NCBI RefSeq assembly: GCF_017908035.1
Contig: NZ_JAEQMU010000001.1
Coordinates: 1,054,001-1,118,000 of the forward strand
Reading direction: 5' to 3'
DNA: 64,000 bases
Source: Sphingobacterium tabacisoli
GTDB taxonomy: Bacteria; Bacteroidota; Bacteroidia; Sphingobacteriales; Sphingobacteriaceae
Shown here: positions 33,988-43,600 of the stretch, piece by piece
How the letters are laid out: each line of letters begins with the position of its first letter
Numbering within the stretch: position 1 is the stretch's first letter
Program-made: the position numbers and the translations under genes
Notes under the pieces: generated by a model
What the model saw: only the letters and a program-made list of their open reading frames with translations
Told to the model about the DNA's origin: nothing
The model's database searches: none

Positions 33988-34812
33988 ATGAAAAGAGAAC
34001 CTACATATCTAGAAAGCGAAATCCTGTATCAGGTGATGGAACTCCTCTATCGGGAGATCGACGAACTGATCCACGAGCTGGCACCCGAGGGCTGGAACAA
34101 CAGCCCCTACCACTTCCCCTTTGAGCTGATCGAAGGTGAGCGCGAGGCGCTGTACAAAACCTATGATACGGTAGCCTGCGCCTACGAGCGTAGGTTCGGC
34201 CCGATCATGCGGCAGTACATCAGCAAGAGCCGCTACGAAATAGACTATATGACACGGACAGGTAGCAATCACAACTATGCGGCCGAGCTGGTCTATCTGA
34301 TCGAACATGGCGTGATTCAGCTGAGCGGTAGCGGACTTTTCTTTAAGCGCAATGAAGCGACACTGGAGTATATCATCGAGCCCTTTGATGTGGAGGAGCA
34401 AAGCTATGTACTCGGTATGGATCTCGATCTGGCTAATGCAGTAGATCCCTGTATGCTAAGGATCACAGCTGCACGAAGTGATGTATTGCTCTATATCGAT
34501 CTCAGTGCGATATATGCTCGGATACTCCAAGCTTTCGGTGCATTAGGGTACGACTGGCGTTACCGCGATGTAGAATTGGAAGACCTGTGGATCCAAAGCG
34601 AGCTGGTCGTTCGATTTAGCAATCTCAAGAGCCGCCATAGTCATGACAGCTACCTCGATATATTATCGGAGGTACTAGCCGAAAGGCAAAATGAGCTGCC
34701 TCCGGATGAGGTAATCGGATACTTAAGTGTATACGAAAAGCTTCCAGTAGGCTACCCACCGACATTAGAGGATCTACAGCGGATTTCGTTAGGTCTGGAT
34801 AACCCTCCATAA
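33988..34812 (+). CDS. hypothetical protein, about 274 aa
   Basis: Started at MKREPTYLESEILYQVMEL (alternatives at 33949 and 33973), the acidic protein is rich in helix. It has many Glu, Asp and Tyr residues and no signal peptide, membrane helix or recognised motif. It includes RYEIDYMTRTGSNHNYAAELVYLIEHG and FFKRNEATLEYIIEPFDVEEQ in the middle. I do not recognise a family. It is preceded by a palindrome and followed by 238 bp containing a CCTTTTAT/ATAAAAGG inverted repeat. Its base composition is richer in G+C than the neighbouring DUF6520 gene. Confidence 0.6.
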   Translation: MKREPTYLESEILYQVMELLYREIDELIHELAPEGWNNSPYHFPFELIEGEREALYKTYDTVACAYERRFGPIMRQYISKSRYEIDYMTRTGSNHNYAAELVYLIEHGVIQLSGSGLFFKRNEATLEYIIEPFDVEEQSYVLGMDLDLANAVDPCMLRITAARSDVLLYIDLSAIYARILQAFGALGYDWRYRDVELEDLWIQSELVVRFSNLKSRHSHDSYLDILSEVLAERQNELPPDEVIGYLSVYEKLPVGYPPTLEDLQRISLGLDNPP

Positions 34813-35050
34813 TACTATAAGTACATAACTCTGAATCGAACACATGCTGAGGCAATACATAAACACAACGAATCTCGGTGGCTAGGCCACCGGGTGCAGG
34901 GCGTGTCGGCCAAAAGACCTTTTTGACTATCCATCCGATACATGTTGAGGCATCGAACGAAAAGATCAACATATCCGGATAGCAAATAGCCTTTTATCTT
35001 TCCGAGGGCTATAAAAGGAAAGAGATTATAAACATTTAAATTATAGCGTC

Positions 35051-35449
35051 ATGCTAAACAACATTAAGAAATTTGCAATGGCTTTGGGAGCCTTAGCTAT
35101 TGCATCGGGCACTTACATTTCTGTTCGTGCACATCAAGTATCGGAAGAAAAATCTACTGAAAAAGTAGTACTTGCCGATCAGGATTGGCATTTCAATGGA
35201 GCTTTAAATCCATTAAACAACAATCCACAAGATTCTTCACAGTATTCAAAATTTGCAACTGAGTCTTGTGATGACATTACACAAACAGTGTGTATGCTTA
35301 CAGCTCCAGCCGATCCAAGTAATTCAAGTATCCCTGACTTAAATTATGTGGTACCAGGCACGGGAGGTAAAACTGTTAAAATTTTAATTTCAGAAGCTTT
35401 AACTTCTGAAAATACAAATCAAGCAGTAAAAGCTTTTCGAAGTGAATAG
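35051..35449 (+). CDS. DUF6520-family small secreted protein
   Basis: The 132-residue protein begins MLNNIKKFAMALGALAIASG, a signal peptide typical of the DUF6520 family, which occurs widely in Bacteroidota and often near SusCD-TlpA operons. The mature part is short, polar and Asn/Ser-rich, with a Cys pair (ESCDDITQTVC) that may form a disulphide. Its role is unknown. It is convergent with the SusD gene; a strong hairpin lies between them. Confidence 0.75.
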   Translation: MLNNIKKFAMALGALAIASGTYISVRAHQVSEEKSTEKVVLADQDWHFNGALNPLNNNPQDSSQYSKFATESCDDITQTVCMLTAPADPSNSSIPDLNYVVPGTGGKTVKILISEALTSENTNQAVKAFRSE

Positions 35450-35452
35450 TAA

Positions 35453-35480
35453 AAAATGCGGGCTAGGCCCGCATTTTCTT
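35453..35480. terminator. bidirectional intrinsic terminator
   Basis: AAAATGCGGGC at 35453-35463 pairs with GCCCGCATTTT at 35467-35477 around a TAG loop, with A and T runs on both sides. It lies between the convergent DUF6520 and SusD genes and should end both transcripts. Confidence 0.85.
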
Positions 35481-36869
35481 TTATCTTGGATTTTGAGGAA
35501 TAGCCGTAAATTCAATAATCTCCCTAGGAATAAGGTAGGTATACCGTTTATCATCAATATTCAATACATGTTTAATCGTATCACTTCCGACCACTTCCAG
35601 TCTTTCTAAGACCTTTGCATGTTGTGGTTCCTGATTCAATCTTCTTAGATCAGACCACCGCACTCCTCTTAACAACATCTCTTTACGTCGTTCTAAAAGG
35701 ACGTAATCTAAAAGGTCTTCTTTGTTATCAAAAATAGGCAACACAAAACCAGGTTTGTACCTCTTCACCAACAGCTTGCTCAACACCTCTCTAGATTCCG
35801 TTATTTTACCGAGTCTGGCATAACATTCAGCTAGTGTCAAATATAACTCAGGGACGGTCAACCCAACAAAGGTATTTTGCACATTAAATCCCGTATAGCT
35901 TCCTTTGAAAGAATAGCTATCATCTGCTCGCTTATTGAAGAATAACTTCTTTCTATAGTCGTTAATTTGATAACTACTGTATAATTCTTTATCTATAGTT
36001 GCCCGAGATGGGTTCAACGAATTCAACCCGACACTAACCGCATGAAATACGGTTTCTTCGTTCAGCATCTTAAATGGCAGGGTAGCGTTGGAGTCACAAG
36101 AGCCGTAATTTATCAATTCATCATAATCTTTCAATGCTAGCTCGGCCTGTTCTGCTGCCTCTTGATACCTACCCATAATAAGATAGGTACGGGATAGCGC
36201 GGCATAAGCTGCTGGTCTGGAAGGGCGCATTCTGTTATCGATATCAGGGGGCAGTAAAGCTATCGCATCTTTAAAATCTCGTATAATAAGCTCATAAGTT
36301 TCCTTTACCGTACTTCTATTTGCTTTTTCAGCCACATCGCTGCTATTTTTTAATGGAATCCCCGGTTCATCGTTCATACCACTTAAACTATAAGGTGGAG
36401 CAAATGCCTGCGCAAGTAAAAGATAAGAGTAACACTTAATAAATAAGGCCGCCCCTTTAACCATATTATATTTGACTGGATTTTTCTCATCAATACGATC
36501 GACGTAATCCAATACGGTATTCCCAATAAAAACAGGAATATAGGGCCTTTTCCACTGGGTATTCGTTGTAGACATAGTGTATCCCGGAAATTTGTTCCAG
36601 AAGTACAAATCCTTATCCACAGTTTGTAAGCTATTGGCAACATTGGGCAGCAGGTAATAATCGTCGGTACCGACCTCTAGTAAACCCGGGCCCATCCCTG
36701 TATTAACGCTACCGTTATTGTCCATCAAAGCCTGCAGATCGTCGTAGGTTTTTGGCAACATCAATGACATCGTGCTCTTTTCATCCAAAAACTTTTCACA
36801 ACCATAGAAGACTGAAGAAAGTAATAGAAGAGCGATACTCCCTATTCTATATAATGCATATTTTGTCAT
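35481..36869 (-). CDS. susD: SusD/RagB-family lipoprotein
   Basis: The 462-residue lipoprotein has a lipobox at LSSVFYGC (about 17-24) and the SusD helical repeat pattern: YDDLQALMDNNGSVN, KGAALFIKCYSYLLLAQAFAP, RPAAYAALSRTYLIMGRY and the C-terminal RYTYLIPREIIEF...NPR. It follows the SusC stop by 2 bp. It is somewhat shorter than the paralogue at 25665, as is usual for the TlpA-linked subgroup. Confidence 0.9.
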   Translation of the reverse strand: MTKYALYRIGSIALLLLSSVFYGCEKFLDEKSTMSLMLPKTYDDLQALMDNNGSVNTGMGPGLLEVGTDDYYLLPNVANSLQTVDKDLYFWNKFPGYTMSTTNTQWKRPYIPVFIGNTVLDYVDRIDEKNPVKYNMVKGAALFIKCYSYLLLAQAFAPPYSLSGMNDEPGIPLKNSSDVAEKANRSTVKETYELIIRDFKDAIALLPPDIDNRMRPSRPAAYAALSRTYLIMGRYQEAAEQAELALKDYDELINYGSCDSNATLPFKMLNEETVFHAVSVGLNSLNPSRATIDKELYSSYQINDYRKKLFFNKRADDSYSFKGSYTGFNVQNTFVGLTVPELYLTLAECYARLGKITESREVLSKLLVKRYKPGFVLPIFDNKEDLLDYVLLERRKEMLLRGVRWSDLRRLNQEPQHAKVLERLEVVGSDTIKHVLNIDDKRYTYLIPREIIEFTAIPQNPR

Positions 36870-36871
36870 AG

Positions 36872-39800
36872 CTAATTGAAGTTAATTTTTAAACCTAGAT
36901 TATAAACTCTTTGAGGTGGCATACCTAAATAGTCTGAATCTCGTCCCTCCTTATTCGCTGTCCAAAGTAAGCCCAAATTATTTACAGAGGTACTGAGCGA
37001 AATATTTTTCCAGTTATAGGATAGGCGCAGATCCTGTATACGGATCAAATCCCCTTTTCTGGTATTTGCATCGGAGTACAAATAAAACTGGTCTCTTTCT
37101 GATGAAGCTGGGTATTGGAGCGATGGAACCGATGTCCGTTGTTCATCACCTGGCTTTTGCCAACGGTCATAATAATCAGAGTGACCAGAACGACCATAAT
37201 ACAATGAATTGTAGGCGATAGAAGAAGCCTGGTAATAATACCCCATTTTGTAGGAAATAGAAAAATACAAGGACCAGTTTTTCCAGTTAAGCGTACTTCT
37301 GAAAAAACCATACGAAGTGGGCAATCCAGATCCATGAAAATTTATATTCCCGATGGAATCCTTCAAAATGGACTTATAATCTTTTGATTGTTGCTTATTC
37401 AACAAACCAATTGGATCACCATTAGCCCCATCGAGCCCCTCAAAAGCATAAGAGAACATTGGATAAAGTGGTTTCCCGACTATAGGGTCAAAATTAGTCC
37501 CTTTATTGGTCGTGTACCAACTGGCGTCATGGACTACACCATCATACTTCGTGACTTTATTCGTTGCATAGGAATAACCAAAGCCAGACTGGACGTTTAC
37601 GTTCCCAACTCTGAACCGTGTATTCAGCTCCATATCCAGTCCTCTACCTTTGACTTCACCTATATTACGGCTTACCGTTGAAAATCCGGAAGTAGGGTCT
37701 ATCCGTTCGTCAGAGATCAAGTCGGTAGAAATTTTATTATACCATTCTATAGATCCGGAGAGGCGACTTTTCCAGAAGCCAAAATCCAAGCCGTAATTCA
37801 TCATCTGTACATCCTCCCATCTTAAATTTGGATTGGCAGGCTGTGTTACCATGGCATATGGATAATTGGTATACATGGCATTACCTAAATACTGCATAAT
37901 AGGGTCAGCGATATTTCCACTTCCCGCATTGCCACTATGACCGAGTGTATAGCGAAGTTTTAAATTATCTATCCACGAGCTATGTATTAAAAATGATTCT
38001 TTGGATAATACCCAAGCTATTCCTGTTGACCATAGCGGCTTCCATCTTGCATTGGTCTTTACTCCAAATAGATTCGAACCATCTCGTCGCATAGAGGCAT
38101 TCAGTATATACTTATGCTTATAATGATAAGATCCATTGAAAAACAAGGACACAAAGCGCGTCACACCGCCTTCATCACCTAAATAGTCCGGTATATAGGC
38201 TTGCCCACCTAAGTTCCCAGATAATGGGTACGGTTTAAGGTAATCCACCTGTGTACTCAACAAGAGATCTTGGTTATAGCCATACAAGCGATAAGCGTTT
38301 GAAAAATTAGACCGATGGCTTAGCTCTGCACCTAACAAGGTGGAAATACCATGAGAACCATAGCTTCGATCAAAATTTAACTGTCCCCTCAAATTATGCG
38401 CCCATACATCCGTATAACTCCGATCTAAAATAGCTCCTAACGGTACGGGGTACGTAAGTTTTCCATTTTTATCCACCTGTGTAAAACTGTTTATTAAATC
38501 CCGTACCATATAACTCTCTTGGGTACGCATATTTTGCAGAATCCCGTCTGTATTATCAAATCGGTAAACCAACTGCGTAGACAATCCTAGCAATGGTTCG
38601 TAACGTAACCTTACGGTACTATTCAATTGATTTCTACTGGATTTATTCTTGGTGGCCCGCAGCTCATCATAGGGTCTATACTTCCAATCTAAAAACTGAC
38701 CGTTTCCTACTGTATCCAGAAAGGCAGGATTGTAACGATAAGGCACTGCTTGAACCACCCCATCTTTAACCAGATCCGTATAAGGATATACATTCTGAAG
38801 TGTAGTACTTCCACCGGTATTGGCATTGGCATAGGTGTAGCCAATATCTACCCCTATACTAAAATTATTTAAAGGCCGGAATGTACTGTTGTGCAACAGC
38901 GAAATCCTACTTGAACTATTGGTAATAACCGGAGCCTTGGAATGGTCGAAACCTATCCCTGTACTGTGGCTACGCTTTACCCCTGGGCTCTCCATCCGCA
39001 CATGGTATTGCTGATCCTGTGCCTTTCTGTAAAAATAGTCCCGAACGTCATCTCTGTAATCGTTTTTCCCTAAGTCGCTTAAAGCGCTATCCAACTCTTC
39101 TTGTGTAATTAATGATTTTGAATGCTGGACAAGTAAATCGACTACAGGTGATAATATGGTACGTCTATTACCTAAATCTTTAATTACATCATCATAAAAC
39201 CCTTTTTCGTAAAGCATCTTTTCGACTCCGATAAAATCCTGAGGTGATATAGTCGGTTCATAAAAGAAATTCAGTTTATCCTTCACCCTAAAATTGCTCG
39301 TGGCTGAAATCTTTGCTTTCCCGGCTAAAGCCGCTGCTTTTTTCGTGGTTACGACTATAACCCCATTCCCCGCTCTCGAGCCCCATATCGAAGCTGCTGT
39401 AGCATCTTTCAAAAGCGTAACCGACTCCACATCTTCTGGGTTAATATCCGACATCGAACCCGCGAACGGAAAATTATCAACAACAATCAATGGTCCCATT
39501 AGTCCTTCTGTTAAGGTATTAATACCTCGGATATTGATCTTGGCGCCGCCCGTACGGTTATCAAACTGTAATCCCGGAGCTACAGCATCTAGACGATCCA
39601 GCAGATTAATTGATGGGCGAGCGTCCAATTGCTCTCGGGAAATAACCGAAAACGAACCTGCGGAGCGCTCTTTATTGATAGATTGATAACCATTATTAAT
39701 CTGCACCTCCTCAATCTCCAAAAGACTACTAGTCATCTGTAGGTGCATCCCTTTAGAAAGGTCTGAACTATTATAAGTCATCTTTAAATCCTCGTATCCC

Positions 39801-40012
39801 ATTTTATGGACGCTAACATACCCCGAAGAACCTGTTACAACTATTTCAAAGCGACCTAAAGAATCAGTCTTTGTACTATTATCAAGTACATTCACGGTTG
39901 CGTGATCGACACCCCTCCCCATTTTGTCCTTAACCATACCCGACAATTTCATTTGTGCTGTAGCCATCGTGGATAGACATAACAACAATACTATTGTAAT
40001 TAATCTTTCCAT
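36872..40012 (-). CDS. susC: SusC/RagA TonB-dependent receptor, no STN domain
   Basis: The 1046-residue protein has a signal peptide ([20 protein letters not shown]), a CarboxypepD_reg-like domain (about 23-90), a plug with [17 protein letters not shown] and [23 protein letters not shown], and a beta barrel ending [10 protein letters not shown]. It lacks an STN domain, and no FecR is nearby, so it is unlikely to signal through a sigma factor. It stands in a TlpA-SusC-SusD operon, a class thought to import peptides, cofactors or other small nutrients. Confidence 0.92.
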   Translation of the reverse strand: MERLITIVLLLCLSTMATAQMKLSGMVKDKMGRGVDHATVNVLDNSTKTDSLGRFEIVVTGSSGYVSVHKMGYEDLKMTYNSSDLSKGMHLQMTSSLLEIEEVQINNGYQSINKERSAGSFSVISREQLDARPSINLLDRLDAVAPGLQFDNRTGGAKINIRGINTLTEGLMGPLIVVDNFPFAGSMSDINPEDVESVTLLKDATAASIWGSRAGNGVIVVTTKKAAALAGKAKISATSNFRVKDKLNFFYEPTISPQDFIGVEKMLYEKGFYDDVIKDLGNRRTILSPVVDLLVQHSKSLITQEELDSALSDLGKNDYRDDVRDYFYRKAQDQQYHVRMESPGVKRSHSTGIGFDHSKAPVITNSSSRISLLHNSTFRPLNNFSIGVDIGYTYANANTGGSTTLQNVYPYTDLVKDGVVQAVPYRYNPAFLDTVGNGQFLDWKYRPYDELRATKNKSSRNQLNSTVRLRYEPLLGLSTQLVYRFDNTDGILQNMRTQESYMVRDLINSFTQVDKNGKLTYPVPLGAILDRSYTDVWAHNLRGQLNFDRSYGSHGISTLLGAELSHRSNFSNAYRLYGYNQDLLLSTQVDYLKPYPLSGNLGGQAYIPDYLGDEGGVTRFVSLFFNGSYHYKHKYILNASMRRDGSNLFGVKTNARWKPLWSTGIAWVLSKESFLIHSSWIDNLKLRYTLGHSGNAGSGNIADPIMQYLGNAMYTNYPYAMVTQPANPNLRWEDVQMMNYGLDFGFWKSRLSGSIEWYNKISTDLISDERIDPTSGFSTVSRNIGEVKGRGLDMELNTRFRVGNVNVQSGFGYSYATNKVTKYDGVVHDASWYTTNKGTNFDPIVGKPLYPMFSYAFEGLDGANGDPIGLLNKQQSKDYKSILKDSIGNINFHGSGLPTSYGFFRSTLNWKNWSLYFSISYKMGYYYQASSIAYNSLYYGRSGHSDYYDRWQKPGDEQRTSVPSLQYPASSERDQFYLYSDANTRKGDLIRIQDLRLSYNWKNISLSTSVNNLGLLWTANKEGRDSDYLGMPPQRVYNLGLKINFN

Positions 40013-40015
40013 CCT

Positions 40016-40867
40016 CTACTTCCAAATTCCTTTACTACGATCAACCAATATGCTGAGCTGATCTCGCGTTACAAAATCAAAAGTACTAATGGCTCTAACC
40101 CGACCGGTATGATCTATCCATATGTAATGAGGGATAGCCTGATGAGGAAAAAGCTGTTTTAAATAGGCATCAAAGACAATGGACTGACCGTGGTCTCCGC
40201 CAAAGTGACTGGTATCCGAAAGCACCTTACTAATCCGCTCCAGATTGTCATTTTTCAGATCGCTATCGACCAAAATAAACTGAATCTCACTATTAAGTTC
40301 TTTTTGATAGCTGTCATTGTACTTAAATCTTTGGATACAGGTACCACACCATGTCGCCCAGAAATCAAGAATGAATGGTTTGCCACGAAGATGTTCGAGC
40401 GTCATTCTTATAGTGTCGCCATTCTTATAAACTATATGTTCCTTTGTCCAGAATTCTGGCGGAACCTTATCACCCACTCTGACGGGTATGGCATTATTTA
40501 AGCCTTTGGCCTCCTGCCCGAAGGCAGGAAGAACCAAAAGGCCACTAAACAACACACAGAAAATTATTAATAAAGCCGTAAGCTTAAATCCTTTGGCTAA
40601 TACGGCCTTTGGATGTGTAGCCGTTAAGAATTGGGACTGAGAGGACGTAAAAAAATCAAAACTGTTTGATCCCGGTCTATCGGGAGAGTTTTTTGATTTT
40701 AGGACTCTCAATCCAAATTTAGGCGAGCATTCAACGCCTTGATTTCTTTGCATACTTTCTTTATCAAGAAAGAAAGTTTGAGCCCCTCGCGGCTTGAGCG
40801 AGAAAGTCATACCTCTCCCACCCCTAAAAAAATGTTTCATTTTTCGGTCTATTAAACAACTATCCAT
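40016..40867 (-). CDS. TlpA-like thioredoxin-fold protein with repeat-derived N-terminus
   Basis: The C-terminal ~150 residues form a thioredoxin/TlpA domain: LRGKPFILDFWATWCGTCIQRF with the CGTC redox pair (about 173-176), and cis-Pro in QAIPHYIWIDHTGRV. A hydrophobic signal sequence (KLTALLIIFCVLFSGLLVLPAFGQ) precedes it at about residues 94-117. The first ~90 residues coincide with a dispersed repeat (40603-40793). There is no ATG between Met39 and the signal, so translation must start within the repeat, or at an unusual codon. The natural start is uncertain. It is the first gene of the TlpA-SusC-SusD operon, with a 3-bp gap to SusC. Confidence 0.75.
   Translation of the reverse strand: MDSCLIDRKMKHFFRGGRGMTFSLKPRGAQTFFLDKESMQRNQGVECSPKFGLRVLKSKNSPDRPGSNSFDFFTSSQSQFLTATHPKAVLAKGFKLTALLIIFCVLFSGLLVLPAFGQEAKGLNNAIPVRVGDKVPPEFWTKEHIVYKNGDTIRMTLEHLRGKPFILDFWATWCGTCIQRFKYNDSYQKELNSEIQFILVDSDLKNDNLERISKVLSDTSHFGGDHGQSIVFDAYLKQLFPHQAIPHYIWIDHTGRVRAISTFDFVTRDQLSILVDRSKGIWK
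40603..40793 (+). repeat. dispersed intergenic repeat, copy B
   Basis: This copy aligns in order with 13343-13531: ACGGCCT, AGCCGTTAAGAATT, AAAATCAAAACTGTTTGA, TCGGGAGAG, TTTTTGATTTT, AAATTTAGG, GCCTTGAT, a TACTTTCTTTATCAAGAAAG inverted repeat and CCCCTCGCGG. Read on the minus strand it encodes the N-terminal part of the TlpA frame (with the residues LKSKNSPDRPGSNSFDFF). The related piece in copy A reads LKIKNSPDVSGSNSLIFL. Confidence 0.75.
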
Positions 40868-40994
40868 GGCCTTCCAATGACCATCAATAATTATTGATTC
40901 ACAAAAAAATCTTGAATGCCACCGATTGTGAATATAATTGGTTATTGTGCGCTAGCGATGTGGCATGCAGAAAGAAAAATACAAGTACCGACCT

Positions 40995-41021
40995 ATATAT
41001 ATTGTAAAAAACAATATATAT
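40995..41021. promoter_or_regulatory. perfect AT-rich hairpin upstream of the TlpA operon
   Basis: ATATATATTGT at 40995-41005 pairs with ACAATATATAT at 41011-41021 around five A residues, about 130 bp upstream of the TlpA frame. It could be a terminator for upstream reading or an operator. It lies in a 940-bp gap (40868-41807). Confidence 0.5.
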
Positions 41022-41079
41022 TACAAAGAAATTTGCACCAACTGAAAGTTATTCCTATCTTTAATGTGTTTGAAAAAAG

Positions 41080-41241
41080 TTAGATAGCAGTCTGCTGTAC
41101 AATATTTATATTGAATAGTAGGCCGGTATCAGAAAAGAGAATCGTATTATCCAATAATAACCTACGTCCGTTTTGTATGTTATTAAACCACGCCTTGCGT
41201 ATCCAATAATCTGGATTGTACGAGCGTGCTATGAAGGACAA
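41080..41241 (-). pseudogene. short protein-like frame, probable gene remnant
   Basis: The minus strand has a 54-codon frame from a TTG at 41241 to TAA at 41080 with strikingly protein-like content: YNPDYWIRKAWFNNIQNG, then RLLLDNTILFSDTGLLFNI. There is no ATG start, and a stop lies just upstream. It looks like the C-terminal end of a lost gene at the island's edge. I do not recognise its family. A perfect AAGTTTAC/GTAAACTT inverted repeat stands right upstream at 41249-41267. Confidence 0.3.
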
Positions 41242-41339
41242 TGCTTAAAAGTTTACATTGTAAACTTCCACCCTTTTCTGTATCCTTTGCTACCTTGTTC
41301 TATTCAGGCGGAGCGATAATAATTTTTTGAAATAGTAAA

Positions 41340-41760
41340 TGGGAAAACCGAGGACAACGATCCTGGATCGTGTCTTGGTGGTTCTTTTTGGTGGTTTTTA
41401 ATCGTTTCATCATAATTTAAAAAAGTTTATAAAACGATGAAACTCGACAAAGCATGAATGAATTCGAATTGGTATAAAAACCAATAGGACGAACTTCTCA
41501 GCTTAATGGTTGAGGGAAACCGGCAAAGGAACCCTTGCAGTATAATCTTCACGAGATTTTTCTGCGTTGACCTCCAAAAAACTGCACGAAGCCCGCCCTA
41601 TTGGCTATAACTTATCTGCAAAGATAGAAATAATCCAATAGATAATGGCGAACTCGCAGTCTTCTCGTTGGTCAAATTTTGCCGGTTTTCTCATACGAGA
41701 GACATCGTTAAGGTAGAGAGTTTTGCTCTCCCCCTATTTGTCGCTTTAACTTATATCAAA
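41340..41760 (+). ncRNA. candidate structured RNA or recombination site
   Basis: Frames in this 420-bp stretch are closed, yet it is dense in complementary pieces. ATTGGT/ACCAAT at 41468-41485 form a local hairpin; CCAATAGG (41481-41488) can instead pair with CCTATTGG (41597-41604), which in turn matches CCAATAG (41635-41641). AACCGGCAAA (41518-41527) pairs with TTTGCCGGTT (41678-41687). GTTTCATC/GATGAAAC, ACGATCC/GGATCGT and CTCAGC/GTTGAG add stems, and GAGAG-CTCTC closes the 3' part. This resembles a folded RNA with competing stems. It matches no RNA class that I can name. Confidence 0.35.
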
Positions 41761-41807
41761 GGTAATAAATATATAATCGAATTCAAAAAATAAACTCGAT
41801 TTTAATT

Positions 41808-42419
41808 ATGGATTATTATAAAATTGTGCTTTCTAACCTAGAGAAACTACGGATAGGTAACGGTTTAGAGTATAGTGAAATAGATAAATTCGCAAACTTA
41901 AAAGATGGGAAGTATGAAGAGGTAATAGACGGAAAAGCCATTCTTGACACAAAGGAATTGATTGCTGTCAGTAAACTGTATTTCCCTAATCCATCAAAGG
42001 TTTTCAACCCCAAGATGAGGTCACCCTCATTTAACGATCTACCCGATTATATTCAAATAATCGCAAAAGAACGGAAAGGTAAGACAACGAGAACACAGGA
42101 AAAAAGAGATATAATTCAATACAGCATCCTAATCTTAAACAAGCACGTCAAAGTAGGAAAAGACTTCACGAACTCCATCATCAAAGGCTACTTGAATAAC
42201 GAGCTGAAAACTGTATTTAAAGGTAAATCTATCGAATGGAGCAAAAGCGTCCTCTCCCCTTTTATTGAAGATACTGGAGAAACCAGGAAAGCCAAAACCA
42301 AGGAAGAAAAAGTTTATAAGTTAATAAAGACAATACCAAAAGATATGGTAGCCAAAGCAACCGCGACTATAGGCACGGCTTGGCTTGATGAATTCGAAGA
42401 GAAGTCAAAGGAAAAATAA
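41808..42419 (+). CDS. hypothetical protein with HTH-like N-terminus
   Basis: The 203-residue protein is rich in Lys, Glu and Ile. Residues about 10-65 (LEKLRIGNGLEYSEIDKFANLKDGKYEEVIDGKAILDTKELIAVSKLY) have the helix spacing of a divergent lambda-repressor/XRE fold. The remainder (SILILNKHVKVGKDFTNSIIKGYLNNEL, LIKTIPKDMVAKATATIG) is helical. There is no signal or membrane segment. It is the first gene of the island and lies directly after the structured region. A regulatory role for the two small membrane genes downstream is a guess. Confidence 0.55.
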   Translation: MDYYKIVLSNLEKLRIGNGLEYSEIDKFANLKDGKYEEVIDGKAILDTKELIAVSKLYFPNPSKVFNPKMRSPSFNDLPDYIQIIAKERKGKTTRTQEKRDIIQYSILILNKHVKVGKDFTNSIIKGYLNNELKTVFKGKSIEWSKSVLSPFIEDTGETRKAKTKEEKVYKLIKTIPKDMVAKATATIGTAWLDEFEEKSKEK

Positions 42420-42452
42420 ACACCAATTATATAACTAAAATCCAATTAAATC

Positions 42453-42677
42453 ATGTTTTCGATCGGAATATTATTTATGTACGTCGTCTGGGGAGGATTT
42501 ATAGCGATTGTTCTTTACGGACTATACAGAGTCCTGTCCGCTCTATTAGAAAAATATCTAATCGCCAAACGCGAACACACAGCGGCACTAATCCAACAGA
42601 GCGAAGCTCTGAAAGAAATAGCCTCTGCAATCAGAGAATCGAATGACAGGAACGGGACACCTTCGGAGATTATCTAA
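42453..42677 (+). CDS. small single-helix membrane protein, 74 aa
   Basis: MFSIGILFMYVVWGGFIAIVLYGLYRVL gives one N-terminal membrane helix, followed by a charged helix (EKYLIAKREHTAALIQQSEALKEIASAIRESN) that could be a coiled coil. It lies 33 bp after the HTH-like gene. A decayed copy of this gene lies 1.3 kb downstream at 43762. Function unknown; short membrane proteins in defence islands can be effectors. Confidence 0.6.
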   Translation: MFSIGILFMYVVWGGFIAIVLYGLYRVLSALLEKYLIAKREHTAALIQQSEALKEIASAIRESNDRNGTPSEII

Positions 42678-42766
42678 AGACAAACCATAACCTCCTCTTA
42701 AGGGAATGTTTTATCCTTATCGTAGAATTAATAATTTTCATGCATACAAGTTGAGAAAGTAACATA

Positions 42767-43567
42767 ATGAAGGAATTACTTAGCACAATTTTTACAACCT
42801 CCAAAGAAAGGATTGCAAATCCAATAATTGGGACTTTCATCATTTCTTGGACAGCATTCAACTGGAAACCAATAGCTTTTATTCTTTTTTCTAATAAAAA
42901 AATTGAGGACAAAATAGTTTACATCGATTCAAATTTTGCCAACATAGGTAATCTCTTGATTTTCCCTTTAATTACCGTAGTGATATATCTGTTAATTATA
43001 CCGTATATAAACTTACTATTTGAATACCTCCTAGAGTTTCCTAGAGTCAAGAGAAACATGATTTCAATTTCTAAACAAAAACAATTAATCAATAACGAAA
43101 AGCAGTTAGCTATTGAGGAAATTAAACTTGAAGAAGCTAAGATCGAATTTAGAGAAAGAAAAAATCACAATGCGCTAGTTGAAAGTTTGCAAAAGCAAAT
43201 AATAGAAAAAGATAATCAAATTATAGAAGAGATAGAAAAGAGTGAAAATTTATTAGCTGATGCGCGTAAGCAAGTTCAAAGGACCAATAAACAAATAGAA
43301 GAATTATCAAACTCTACAACCCAACAAATTAATTCTTATGTAGAGGAAAACCGTATTCTGAAGGAAAACATTGTAGAAAAAGACAAGTATTTAAGCGACT
43401 TAAAACAAAAACAACGCATACGGGAATTAGAAATGGAAAATAGACATAATGCCGTTCAACAAGAAAACATTCACTTATCTACCGAGTTCAATGACCTTAA
43501 AAGAGAATTATCTCAATCGTATAATAATATTTATGCAATAGAGAATAGTCGGAAAAATAACAGATAA
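42767..43567 (+). CDS. membrane-anchored coiled-coil protein, 266 aa
   Basis: Two membrane helices lie at about 17-42 (NPIIGTFIISWTAFNWKPIAFILFS) and 62-85 (IGNLLIFPLITVVIYLLIIPYINL). From about residue 95 to the end the protein is a long, highly charged coiled coil (KQLAIEEIKLEEAKIEF, LVESLQKQIIEKDNQIIEEIEKSENLL and more). I recognise no named family. Proteins with two helices and a long coiled coil occur in anti-phage systems as membrane-sensing or -damaging partners, but that is inference. Confidence 0.65.
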   Translation: MKELLSTIFTTSKERIANPIIGTFIISWTAFNWKPIAFILFSNKKIEDKIVYIDSNFANIGNLLIFPLITVVIYLLIIPYINLLFEYLLEFPRVKRNMISISKQKQLINNEKQLAIEEIKLEEAKIEFRERKNHNALVESLQKQIIEKDNQIIEEIEKSENLLADARKQVQRTNKQIEELSNSTTQQINSYVEENRILKENIVEKDKYLSDLKQKQRIRELEMENRHNAVQQENIHLSTEFNDLKRELSQSYNNIYAIENSRKNNR

Positions 43568-43600
43568 AAACATTGGGTAATATTTAATTAGCCTATTATT

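Noticed and set aside
41340..41760. tmRNA, RNase P, 6S or SRP RNA
   Set aside because: None of the conserved boxes of those RNAs is present, although the region is clearly structured.
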